The notes under the pieces were generated by a model. It was not told the DNA's origin. It saw only the letters and a list, made by a program, of their open reading frames with translations, and did no database searches. Positions 52,642 to 62,564 of a DNA stretch of 64,000 bases are shown here, piece after piece. The stretch covers positions 15,005 through 79,004 of the forward strand of contig JBFMHF010000012.1 of assembly GCA_040752975.1 (NCBI GenBank), given 5' to 3'. A program made the translations under genes and the position numbers. Within the stretch, counting starts at the first letter, position 1, and each line of letters opens with the position of its first letter. This DNA is from JADLDB01 sp040752975 (GTDB lineage Bacteria > Myxococcota > Myxococcia > Myxococcales > Myxococcaceae).

Positions 52642-52663
52642 CCCTCTCCCCCTGGGGAGAGGG
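52642..52663. repeat. Left inverted repeat of the DUF559 cassette
   Basis: 22 bases, exact reverse complement of 53082-53103. It is itself almost palindromic around CT at 52652-52653 and can form a strong hairpin. Read on the minus strand it ends GAGAGGG, close in front of the uvrC ATG, and so serves as that gene's ribosome binding site. Confidence 0.8.
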
Positions 52664-52696
52664 CCAGGGAGAGGGGAGCCTCCGCCGGCACGGCGC

Positions 52697-53103
52697 ATGA
52701 AACAGCGCGTGCGCATGGACTGGAACCGACCCTCTACCCCGCGAGCCCGTCTCCTCCGCCGGACGTCGACGGACGAAGAGAGACGCCTCTGGTTCTGGCT
52801 CCGCGCGCACCGCTTCGACGGGGTGAAGTTCCGCCGCCAGCACCCCATCGGGCCGTACTTCGCGGACTTCGCTGCCCCGAAGCTGCTGCTCGCGATCGAG
52901 CTCGACGGAGGCGGCCACGCGGAGCCAGAGCAGCTCGAGTACGACGCCCGGCGGGACGGCTACCTTCGGTCCCTCGGCTGGACAGTCCTGCGGTTCTGGA
53001 ATCACGACGTGCGTTTTCATCTGGCCGATGTCCTGGAGACCATACGCAATGCCGTCGAGCAGCGACGCTCCTCTCCCCTTCCCCTCTCCCCAGGGGGAGA
53101 GGG

Positions 53104-53107
<4 letters not shown>
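52697..53107 (+). CDS. DUF559 (Vsr-like) endonuclease domain protein
   Basis: 136 residues. The DUF559 nuclease core is clear: an N-terminal helix pair (STDEERRLWFWLRAHRFDGV), KFRRQHPIGPYFADF with Asp57, AIELDGGGHAE with Glu68 and Asp70, then the family's GWTVLRFWNHDV. This is the PD-(D/E)XK/Vsr-type arrangement. The last 12 residues (SSPLPLSPGGEG) are encoded by the right inverted repeat. Its TAA overlaps the convergent uvrB TAG by two bases. Probably a nuclease linked to movement or maintenance of the cassette; target unknown. Confidence 0.85.
53082..53103. repeat. Right inverted repeat of the DUF559 cassette
   Basis: 22 bases, exact reverse complement of 52642-52663. It ends one base before the uvrB stop codon and encodes part of the C-terminus of the DUF559 protein. 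The preceding bases (53065-53081) continue the similarity imperfectly. Confidence 0.8.
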
Positions 53108-55194
<2,087 letters not shown>

Positions 55195-55227
55195 GACGCG
55201 TGTTTCTAACGCGGGTCGTGCGAGGCT

Positions 55228-56868
55228 TCAGCGGCTGCCGCGCGCCTGGAGCGATCGCAGGCGCGTCGCTTCGAACTCGTCGCCCTTGTTCCAGGTGGGC
55301 AGGTGCGGCGCGTTGGCCACCACCGCGCCCAGCTGGAAGTACAGGCGCGCGTCCTCCACCGCGCCCGAGAGATCCCACGCGTCGGACACCTCGTCGGACG
55401 GCTGGTGGTAGTGCGTGCGTTCCCACGCCTCGGACTGCTCGCGGCCCCACCCTTCCGGGCGGCCGATGAAGTCGTGCCCGCTGGCGAAGTACGCCGCCGG
55501 CACGCCCGCGCGCGCGAAGTTGAGTTGATCGGACCGGTAGAAGAAGCCGCGATCCGCCAGTGCGTCCGGCTTCACGGTGCGACCCTGGCCCCGCGCGAGC
55601 TCGACGATCACCGCGTCGAGGCTGGACTTCCCCAGGCCGATCACGCTCACGTCGCGCGTCCTGCCCCAGATGTTCATCCCGTCGAGGTTGATGTTCGCCG
55701 CCATGTACGACGGCGGCACCGGGGGGTGCTCCATCAGGTAGCGGCTCCCCAGCAGGCCCTGCTCCTCGGCCGCCACCGCCGCGAAGAGGATCGAGCGCTT
55801 CGGCGCCCTGGGCAGCGACGCGAAGGCCCTCGCGATCGCCAGCATCGCCGCCACGCCGCCCGCGTTGTCCACCGCGCCGTTGTAGATCGCGTCCTCGCCC
55901 GGCCTCGCGTCTGCCTTCTTGCCCAGGTGATCGTGGTGCGCGGTGAACACCACCACCTCTTCCGCCAGGACCGGGTCGCTCCCCTTGAGCAGGCCCAGCA
56001 CATTGCCGGTGGTCTTCCTTTCCACCTGGTTCTTGAGGGCCGCGGCGATGGTGACGCCGAGCGGGACTGGCTGGAAGTCGCGCCGGTTCGCCGCCGCCAC
56101 CAGCTCATCGAGGCTCCTGCCGGCGAGCGACACCAGCCTCCGGCTCGCGTCCTCGGTGAACCACCCCTTCACCTGCACCCGCGGCCCCTCGGCGCCAGGC
56201 AGCTCGAACTGCTCGCCGGTCCACGAGGTTTGCACTACCTGCCACGGGTACCCGGCAGACGGCGTGGTGTGGACGATGAACGCGCCCACCGCGCCGCGCT
56301 TCCTGGCCTGCTCGTACTTGTAGTCCCACCGCCCGTAGTAGAGCCGCGCCTTGCCGGCGAAGAGCGCGGGATCGTCCTCGGGATCGTTGTTGAGGAAGAG
56401 CAACACCTTCCCCGCCACGTCGACGCCCTTGTAGTCGTCCCAGCCGAACTCCGGCGCGGTGATGCCGTAGCCGACGAAGACCAGCTCGGCCTTGTCGAGG
56501 CGCGCGCTGGGCTCGGTGACGCCCGAGAAGGCGATGAAGTCGTCGCTGACCTTGAGCGCCAGCGTCTGCTTGCCCGCGGTGGCCACCAGCTTGTCGGTGC
56601 GGCTCGTGACGCCCACCATGTCCACCTTCTGGACCCAGCCTCCGCCGGGCGCGAAGGGCTTCAAGCCAATCGCCTCGAACTCACTCGCGAGGTAGCGCTG
56701 GGTGAGCGCGTCTCCCGGCGTCGCGGGCCCTCGGCCCTCCAGCTCGTCGGAGGCGAGGAAGCGCATCGGCCCCTTGATCGACTCGACGGTGATGGACTTC
56801 GAGGCCTGCGCGACCCCGGGTGGAAGCGGAGCGGCGGCGAGGGCGGTGAGGCACAGTGCGAGCTGCAT
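55228..56868 (-). CDS. Secreted M28-family metallopeptidase
   Basis: 546 residues from ATG 56868 with a signal peptide (LALCLTALAAAPLPPG). A PA-type insert covers about 110-240. The M28 two-zinc site is seen in order: FTAHHDHLG, YNGAVDNAGGVAAML, AAEEQGLLGSRY (catalytic Glu then ligand Glu), NINLDGMN and HYHQPSDEV. It should act as an aminopeptidase or carboxypeptidase in the periplasm or outside the cell. It lies 33 bases upstream of uvrB on the same strand but is probably a separate function. Confidence 0.93.
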   Translation of the reverse strand: MQLALCLTALAAAPLPPGVAQASKSITVESIKGPMRFLASDELEGRGPATPGDALTQRYLASEFEAIGLKPFAPGGGWVQKVDMVGVTSRTDKLVATAGKQTLALKVSDDFIAFSGVTEPSARLDKAELVFVGYGITAPEFGWDDYKGVDVAGKVLLFLNNDPEDDPALFAGKARLYYGRWDYKYEQARKRGAVGAFIVHTTPSAGYPWQVVQTSWTGEQFELPGAEGPRVQVKGWFTEDASRRLVSLAGRSLDELVAAANRRDFQPVPLGVTIAAALKNQVERKTTGNVLGLLKGSDPVLAEEVVVFTAHHDHLGKKADARPGEDAIYNGAVDNAGGVAAMLAIARAFASLPRAPKRSILFAAVAAEEQGLLGSRYLMEHPPVPPSYMAANINLDGMNIWGRTRDVSVIGLGKSSLDAVIVELARGQGRTVKPDALADRGFFYRSDQLNFARAGVPAAYFASGHDFIGRPEGWGREQSEAWERTHYHQPSDEVSDAWDLSGAVEDARLYFQLGAVVANAPHLPTWNKGDEFEATRLRSLQARGSR

Positions 56869-57062
56869 TGCCCGCGGTGTAACGCGCTTCGCCCTCGAGG
56901 CCCAGCCCCGGTCAGGCGCACCGCTCCGCCCGGCGTCACGCCCGCCCGGCCCGGCGTGGGGCTCCTCCGCGGCCACCTCCTCGAGGCCCGGGAGGGCGAA
57001 AGAGGACCGCTCCGGGGCAGCACCCCTCCTCCGCCCGCGGGCTGGCGAAGGTTGGCCTGGGA

Positions 57063-57599
57063 TCAGCGGCGCGTCGCGTCCCAGGCCTTGCAGCCGATGA
57101 GCGCTCGCAGGCGCTGTAGATCATCGCGCAGGACGTGCTTGCCGGCGTGGTCCACCACGTTGATCCGCGAGCCGTCCGAGAGCACGAGGTTCAGCTCGTG
57201 GCTGTCGTAGTCGGCGCTCTCGTCGCCCTCCACCCGTTCGGTGAGGAGCTGCAGCGCGATGATCTGCCCGAAGGGCACCGTCCGGCCGGCGACGGTGACG
57301 CTGCGGCTCCCGGCGTCGAAGCGCACCCTCGACGGCCACAGCACGTACGCCCCGATGGCCAGGAAGGGCAGCCCGAGGAGCAACAGCCACAGGAGGACGA
57401 TGATCCCCACCGCCGTAGCGGCCAGCCCGGCGACCAGGAAGACGGCGCCGAAGAGGAGCAGCTTCCCGTTCTTCCGGTACTCGAGCCCTCCGGGCACCTC
57501 GTGCAGCGCGTGGGTCGTGAAGTTGGCGCCGCCCGGCCTGAGCGGGCTCCACTGGGTGGCGAGCGCCTGGGGATCGCCCAGCGTCGATGGATCGAACAC
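57063..57599 (-). CDS. Membrane protein of unknown function
   Basis: 178 residues with two adjacent membrane segments (about 47-90, LLLFGAVFLVAGLAATAVG and IVLLWLLLLGLPFLAIGAY) and a C-terminal cytoplasmic domain with strand-like SRVRFDAGSRSVTVAGRTV and a conserved-looking HELNLVLSDGSRINVVDH. The pattern resembles bacterial PH-like domain proteins found in membrane proteins. It begins 12 bases after cysS, so they may be cotranscribed. Confidence 0.65.
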   Translation of the reverse strand: MFDPSTLGDPQALATQWSPLRPGGANFTTHALHEVPGGLEYRKNGKLLLFGAVFLVAGLAATAVGIIVLLWLLLLGLPFLAIGAYVLWPSRVRFDAGSRSVTVAGRTVPFGQIIALQLLTERVEGDESADYDSHELNLVLSDGSRINVVDHAGKHVLRDDLQRLRALIGCKAWDATRR

Positions 57600-57611
57600 G
57601 AGGCCCTCCCG

Positions 57612-59093
57612 TCAGTTGGTCGGCGGTTCGCTCGCCACCTTCCACTCGGTGCCGCGCGGCGTGTCCATGATCTCCACACCCGTGGCCTTGAGCTCGGCGC
57701 GGATCCGATCCGCCTCCTGGAAGTTCTTCGCGGCGCGCGCGGCGTTGCGGGCGGCGATCGCAGCCTCCACCTTCGCCACGTCGATGCCCTTCGCCTTCAC
57801 CTGGCGTTCCCGCCGCGCGAGCAGCCACTCGTCGGGCCTGAGCTCGAACAGCCCCAGCGCCTTCGACATCTGCCGCACCACCTCGCGCAACGCCACCAGG
57901 GTGCGCCCCACCAGTACCTTGTCCTTCACCGGCGGCTTGTCCATCAGCAGGTTGAGCTCGTTGAACACGCCTGACACCGCGGCCAGCGCGCCGGCGAAGT
58001 TGAAGTCGTCGCTCATCGCCGCGTGGAACTCGTCGAGGAAGCGCTGCGGGTTTCCATGCAGCGGCCCGGCGATGAACTCCTTCGCGTCGAGCCGCTCGTC
58101 CACCTTCTTGAGCGTCTCGTAGAAGTACTCCATGCGGCCCTCCGCATCGGAGAGCGCCTTCTCGGAGAACGCCAGCTGCTGCCGGTAGTGCGTGGTGAGG
58201 AAGAAGTAGCGCAGCCCTTCCGCGTCCACCTTCTCCAACGCGTCGCGCAGGCGCACCACGTTGCCCAGGGACTTGGACATCTTCGCCCCTTCGAGGTCGA
58301 GGAAGCCGCCGTGCATCCAGCAGTTGCACAGCGTCTTGCCCGACGCGCCCTCGGACTGGGCGATCTCGTTCTCGTGGTGCGGGAAGATCAGATCCAGCCC
58401 GCCGCCGTGGAGATCGAACGTCTCCCCCAGGTACTTCGAGCTCATCGCCGAGCACTCGATGTGCCACCCCGGCCTCCCCTTCCCCCACGGACTGTCCCAC
58501 GCCGGCTCGCCGGGCCTGGCCGCCTTCCACAGGGCGAAGTCCGCCGGGTCGCGCTTCTCCTCGCCCTTGAGCTCACGCTCGCCGCCGCCCTCGCGCAGAT
58601 CGTCCAGCTTCTTCTTCGACAGCTTGAGGTACCCGGGGAACTTGCGCACCTCGAAGTACACGTCGCCGCCCGACGGGTAGGCCAACCCGTTCGCGATGAG
58701 CTTCTCGATCAGCGCGATGATCTCGGGGATGGTCTCCGACACCTTGGGCGAGACGTCCGGCTTCAGGAGCCGCAGCTTCGACGCGTCGGCCTCGAACTCG
58801 CGCACGAAGCGCGCCGCCAACGCGATCGGATCCTCGCCCGTCTCCGCCGCCGCCTTGATGATCTTGTCGTCGACGTCCGTGTAGTTGCGCACGTACTTCA
58901 CGTCGAAGCCGCGGGCGCGGAGGTAGCGGACGACCACGTCGAAGCTGGTGAAGGTCCGCGCGTTGCCGATGTGCACGAAGCTGTAGACCGTCGGACCGCA
59001 GACGTAGATCCCGATCTTCCCCGGGGTGATCGGCGCGAGCGGCGCCTTCGCCTGTTGCATGGTGTTGAAGACGCGGATCTCTGGGGCGCTCAT
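57612..59093 (-). CDS. cysS: Cysteinyl-tRNA synthetase
   Basis: 493 residues from ATG 59093. Class I synthetase motifs: zinc-site CGPTVYSFVHIGNARTF (with the HIGH-equivalent HIGN), a second zinc-site region WHIECSAMSSKYLG and HGGGLDLIFPHHENE, and KMSKSLGN. It charges tRNA-Cys. A longer in-frame start at 59123 adds ten unlikely residues. Confidence 0.97.
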   Translation of the reverse strand: MSAPEIRVFNTMQQAKAPLAPITPGKIGIYVCGPTVYSFVHIGNARTFTSFDVVVRYLRARGFDVKYVRNYTDVDDKIIKAAAETGEDPIALAARFVREFEADASKLRLLKPDVSPKVSETIPEIIALIEKLIANGLAYPSGGDVYFEVRKFPGYLKLSKKKLDDLREGGGERELKGEEKRDPADFALWKAARPGEPAWDSPWGKGRPGWHIECSAMSSKYLGETFDLHGGGLDLIFPHHENEIAQSEGASGKTLCNCWMHGGFLDLEGAKMSKSLGNVVRLRDALEKVDAEGLRYFFLTTHYRQQLAFSEKALSDAEGRMEYFYETLKKVDERLDAKEFIAGPLHGNPQRFLDEFHAAMSDDFNFAGALAAVSGVFNELNLLMDKPPVKDKVLVGRTLVALREVVRQMSKALGLFELRPDEWLLARRERQVKAKGIDVAKVEAAIAARNAARAAKNFQEADRIRAELKATGVEIMDTPRGTEWKVASEPPTN

Positions 59094-59244
59094 GGGCGGC
59101 GGCACTCTACCGTGTGATCTCAACCGTTTCAGTGGATTAGCGGGGGCCTTCCGGAACCCGATTTTCAGCCTCGGCGTTTCTCACGGCTCGAGAGCGCAGC
59201 CTCTGACGTGGGGGCCTTGAGCCCAAGGCAACCGGTGGTGTTGG

Positions 59245-60906
59245 ATGTGCGATAACGTCGTCGAAGTCGTTGAGTTCCCTCGTCTGGAGTTCTCCATGCC
59301 GCCCAACCCGAAGCGCCCCGCCGCTGTCCGCGAGGTGCCGATTCGCGAAGAGCACATCTTGAAGGCGGACGATCCGCGGCCGCAGCGCGTGCCGCAGTAC
59401 CCGAGCGCGGGCACGGGCGCGCGGCCGAAGCCGAGGCGTGCCGAGGAGCACATTCCCACGTCGGTGTTCGACACGGAGGCGGCGGACGAGGAGATGCAGG
59501 CCGAGTACGGAGTTTCCGAGGCAGAGCACAAGCCGGCGTTCCTGTACGTGGAGCGCGGGCCGGGTGCCGGGCAGTTGCTCGAAGTGAAGCAAGGCGTCGT
59601 CGTGGTGGGGCGCGCGTCGGTGAGCGATCTGCGGCTGCAGCACCCGTCCATCTCCCGTCGCCACGCGCAGGTGAAGCGCCAGGGCGAGCAGTTCTTCGTC
59701 AAGGACCTGGGCAGCCAGAACGGCACCTTCGTCAACAAGCAGCGCATCGCCAACGAGGTCGAGGTGAAGCCGGGCGACTCGATCGCCATGGGCAACGCGC
59801 TCCTGCGCCTCCGGGGCCCGCTGGAGAAGGGCGAGAAGCTGGAGAAGGTCACGCCGGTCGGTCCGAAGGGCACCAAGGCCCGCATCGAGACCGCCGTGGT
59901 CGCGCGCCACACCGGCTCGCACCGCACCAGCAACGCGCTGAAGATCGCCGTGTTCGCCGGGGCGGTGGGCTTCGGGCTCGCCGCGGTGCTGGCGGTGGCG
60001 CTGGTCAAGACGATGTCTGCGAAGTCGGAGGAAGTTCAGGAGCGGCCCACGAAGAAGGCCGCCGCCACCAGCCCGGACGAGCGCTCGCGCCTCATCGACG
60101 AGGCGATCAAGAAGAAGATGGCCGAGCAGGCCGCCGAGGCGAAGGCCGCGAAGGAAGCCGCGCCTACCGAGGAGCCCGCGATCGAGCCCGAGGTCGAAGC
60201 GGAGAGCCCCGTCGTCAAGGTGAAGCCCGCCGAGAAGCCCGCGGAGCCCCCGAAGGTGGTCGCTGCGCCCGTCGTCAAGCCCGCCCCCGTGGCTGTCGCC
60301 CGCGTCACGAAGCCGAAACCCGCCTCGAAGGCCTCCGCGCGCGAGGAGGACGAAGACGACTCCGAGCCCTCGCCGAAGGCCGCCAGCGCCGAAGCGAAGC
60401 GCACGCAGATCCTCGCCGCCTACGAGAAGGGCAACGCGGAGGCTTCGCTGTCTGCCGCGAAGGCCGCTGGCGACAAGGAGCTCACCGACAAGCTGTCGCG
60501 CTTCCTCCAGGCCTACGACGCCGCCAACGACGCGATGCTGGCCAACAACGGCACCGCGGCGATCATGAACTTCCAGAAGGCGCTGCAGCTCGACGAGCAG
60601 CTCTCCAGCGGCTGGGGCAAGTACGGCGCCGAAATCCGCCGCCAGCTCTCCAACCTCTACGTGCTGGTGGGGCTCAAGTTCGTCAGCGACGGCCAGGCGG
60701 ACAAGGGCAAGCAGGCCTTCCAGGCGGCCCTCAAGCACGATCCCAACAACCAGCGCGCCAAGGCGCAGCTGGACAAGCTGGGCGCCGCGCCGAAGAGCCC
60801 CGACGATGCCTTCGGGGACGACGGCGAAGAGGCCGCTCCAGCCCCGCGCAAGGCCGTCAAGCCCAAGCCGTCGAGCAGCTCCATCGACGACGCCTTCGGC
60901 GACTGA
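59245..60906 (+). CDS. FHA-domain protein with membrane segment and TPR-like C-terminus
   Basis: 553 residues. FHA domain at about 95-195 (VVVGRASVSDLRLQHPSISR, RHAQVK, GSQNGTFVNKQRI), which should bind phosphothreonine; one membrane segment near 232-254 (KIAVFAGAVGFGLAAVLAVA); a long Lys/Ala/Pro/Glu-rich low-complexity linker (about 265-385); then TPR-like helices (about 390-515, AKAAGDKELTDKLSRFLQAY, PNNQRAKAQLDKLG). A short motif SIDDAFGD ends the protein and a similar DDAFGDD occurs about 35 residues earlier. It may be a target or partner of kinases such as the one at 29643. ATG 59296 is an alternative start. Confidence 0.85.
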   Translation: MCDNVVEVVEFPRLEFSMPPNPKRPAAVREVPIREEHILKADDPRPQRVPQYPSAGTGARPKPRRAEEHIPTSVFDTEAADEEMQAEYGVSEAEHKPAFLYVERGPGAGQLLEVKQGVVVVGRASVSDLRLQHPSISRRHAQVKRQGEQFFVKDLGSQNGTFVNKQRIANEVEVKPGDSIAMGNALLRLRGPLEKGEKLEKVTPVGPKGTKARIETAVVARHTGSHRTSNALKIAVFAGAVGFGLAAVLAVALVKTMSAKSEEVQERPTKKAAATSPDERSRLIDEAIKKKMAEQAAEAKAAKEAAPTEEPAIEPEVEAESPVVKVKPAEKPAEPPKVVAAPVVKPAPVAVARVTKPKPASKASAREEDEDDSEPSPKAASAEAKRTQILAAYEKGNAEASLSAAKAAGDKELTDKLSRFLQAYDAANDAMLANNGTAAIMNFQKALQLDEQLSSGWGKYGAEIRRQLSNLYVLVGLKFVSDGQADKGKQAFQAALKHDPNNQRAKAQLDKLGAAPKSPDDAFGDDGEEAAPAPRKAVKPKPSSSSIDDAFGD

Positions 60907-61085
60907 TCACCCAGGCCGGGCCGGGTCATTTCGCGGAACCATCGGGCTGGCGACGTCCGCGCTCGCGAACACGCTCGAGAGCGCTGAGCCGGACGCAACC
61001 CCACCGCGTCCCGAATCCCCTTCGCGGGCGCTGTAGCTTGTTCCAACGGACCTCCGCCGAGGGCGAGGAGCCGACGCTGCCGAGG

Positions 61086-61751
61086 TCAGCCCTTCTTCCG
61101 GCGGAACATCAACCCGCGCACCAGCAGCCACGCGTTCACCAGGGCGAAGACGCCCAGGAACGAGCCGTACAGGAGCACGCTGCGATCTCCTCCCGGCGGC
61201 TGCTCGGCCAGCAACAGCCAGCTCGCCTTCGTCCCGCTCCACGCCTCGTACTGGCTGAAGACGTCCGCGTAACGACTCGCGTCCTCCCGGCTGAGGAGGC
61301 GACCGCGCGCGAAGAAGGGATTCTGCCGGGGCTGGGGGCGCTTCCCCGTCGGGTCGCGCGCCTCGTCGGGGAACGTCACCCGGCGCACGAGCAGCGGCGT
61401 GTCATTGACGCCGACGATCACGAAGCTGCCGTCGGCCTCGTCGACGTACCAGCCGCGCGCGGAAGGCACGCCGTGCAGCTGCGCGTAGCGGTTCGAGAGC
61501 GCCCGCTCGAGGTGGTAGTCCCCCTCTGCGCCCAGCTCGATCGGCTCGCGCGACGAGAAGTAGTAGGCGAAGTCGCTGCGCATCCACCCGAGAAGGAAGA
61601 GCGACCCCACGAGAGCGATCGCCGCGACCGGCGGCAGCACGCCCACGCCCGGTCGCTTCAGATCCTTCTCGAGCTCCGCGATGAAGCGCTCACGCTCCGC
61701 TTCGGGCGTCTCGGGCTTCGGCTGCTCGGGGGCGGGCTGCTCGTCGCTCAT
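61086..61751 (-). CDS. Two-pass membrane protein of unknown function
   Basis: 221 residues from ATG 61751, preceded by GAGGAG. A Pro/Glu-rich N-terminus, a membrane segment near 37-55 (LPPVAAIALVGSLFLLGW), an extracytoplasmic domain with GWYVDEADGSFVIVGVNDTP, and a second membrane segment near 195-212, ending in a basic RRKKG. It is the gene after cdnL on the same strand, but a terminator separates them. No known motif. Confidence 0.65.
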   Translation of the reverse strand: MSDEQPAPEQPKPETPEAERERFIAELEKDLKRPGVGVLPPVAAIALVGSLFLLGWMRSDFAYYFSSREPIELGAEGDYHLERALSNRYAQLHGVPSARGWYVDEADGSFVIVGVNDTPLLVRRVTFPDEARDPTGKRPQPRQNPFFARGRLLSREDASRYADVFSQYEAWSGTKASWLLLAEQPPGGDRSVLLYGSFLGVFALVNAWLLVRGLMFRRKKG

Positions 61752-61773
61752 GCGCTCCTCTTCGGGACAAATG

Positions 61774-61808
61774 AAAACCCCGGCCACGCTCGAAGGGCGC
61801 GACCGGGG
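61774..61808 (-). terminator. Rho-independent terminator of cdnL
   Basis: On the minus strand, CCCCGG pairs with CCGGGG (61803-61808 with 61778-61783), and the stem continues inward with mostly paired bases to about 12 pairs around a CCTTCGA loop. It is followed by TTTT (61774-61777) and a further T-rich stretch. It lies 26 bases beyond the cdnL stop. Confidence 0.7.
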
Positions 61809-61834
61809 CGAAACTACACCCGCGCGGGCGGGCG

Positions 61835-62398
61835 TCAGTTCTTCTTGAGATCCTTGTCCTTCGCCGGCTTCTCGGGCTTCTCGCTGATCTCCGACATCTT
61901 GGGAGGGTTCTCCGGCAGGTTGAAGATCTTCTTCAGGTCCGCCTCGATGTCGTTCTCAGTGACGCCCTTGGCGAAGGCCAGTTCCTTGATGAGCAGGGAG
62001 CGCGCGGTGTCGAGCATCTTGCGCTCACCGAAGGACAGGTCCTTGTCGCCCTTGAGGAGGTAGAGGTCGCGCAGCACCTCGGCGATCTCGAAGACGCTGC
62101 CCGTCTTGATCTTCTCCATGTACTCCCGGTAGCGCCGGTTCCAGGTGGTGGAGTCCACCGAGATGTCCTTCTCCTTGAGGATGGCGTACACCTGCCGCAC
62201 GTCGTCCTCGGAGATGATCTCCCGCAGCCCCACCTGGCCGATCTTGTTGATGGGGATGAGGAAACGGCCCCCGTTCTTCTCCAGCATCTTCAGCACGTAA
62301 AAGGACTGCCGCTGGCCGGCGACCTCCGTGTGCTCGATTCCCACCACCTCACCCACGCCGTGACCGGGGTACACCGCTTTGTCGCCTGGCTTGAACAT
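61835..62398 (-). CDS. cdnL: CarD/CdnL-family RNA polymerase-binding regulator
   Basis: 187 residues. N-terminal RNAP-interacting Tudor-like domain (FKPGDKAVYPGHGVGEVVGI, EHTEVAGQRQSFYVLKMLE) and C-terminal helical DNA-facing domain (SVDSTTWNRRYREYMEKIK, GDKDLSFGERKMLDTARSLL) match Myxococcus CdnL very closely. CdnL stabilises open promoter complexes, especially at rRNA promoters, and is essential in Myxococcus. It lacks the HMGA-like tail of CarD itself but has an added Pro/Lys/Glu-rich tail of about 25 residues. Divergent from comEC. Confidence 0.96.
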   Translation of the reverse strand: MFKPGDKAVYPGHGVGEVVGIEHTEVAGQRQSFYVLKMLEKNGGRFLIPINKIGQVGLREIISEDDVRQVYAILKEKDISVDSTTWNRRYREYMEKIKTGSVFEIAEVLRDLYLLKGDKDLSFGERKMLDTARSLLIKELAFAKGVTENDIEADLKKIFNLPENPPKMSEISEKPEKPAKDKDLKKN

Positions 62399-62460
62399 TC
62401 TTTTGGAAACCTCTGATTTTACTGGAGAATCCGCACCTTATGGGAGCGGGGCTGAGGGAT

Positions 62461-62489
62461 TTGATACCACACTTCGGGCTTGACTACAA
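62461..62489 (-). promoter_or_regulatory. Candidate promoter of cdnL
   Basis: On the minus strand, TTGTAG (62489-62484), a 17-base spacer, then TATCAA (62466-62461), about 62 bases before the cdnL ATG. Each element matches the vegetative consensus at four of six positions. The region is clearly AT-richer than its surroundings, which fits a promoter for a highly expressed housekeeping regulator. Confidence 0.45.
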
Positions 62490-62564
62490 CTTCCCACATC
62501 CTCCAAGCTTGGGGCGCTGCTGTGTCGGTTTTCGGGCGGGTTGGGCTGGACGGGGAGGTGTGGG

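Larger units (their letters stand above)
52642..53103. mobile_element. Inverted-repeat cassette carrying a DUF559 nuclease gene
   Basis: A 462-base unit whose ends, 52642-52663 and 53082-53103, are perfect inverted copies of one 22-base sequence; each end is also nearly palindromic (CCCTCTCCCC facing GGGGAGAGGG). Imperfect repeat continues inward for about 15 bases more on both sides. The unit occupies the whole space between uvrC start (52640) and uvrB stop (53104). It contains one gene, for a Vsr-like DUF559 protein. No transposase is present, so it may be a REP-type or MITE-like element moved in trans, or by its own nuclease. No target-site duplication is evident. Confidence 0.6.
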
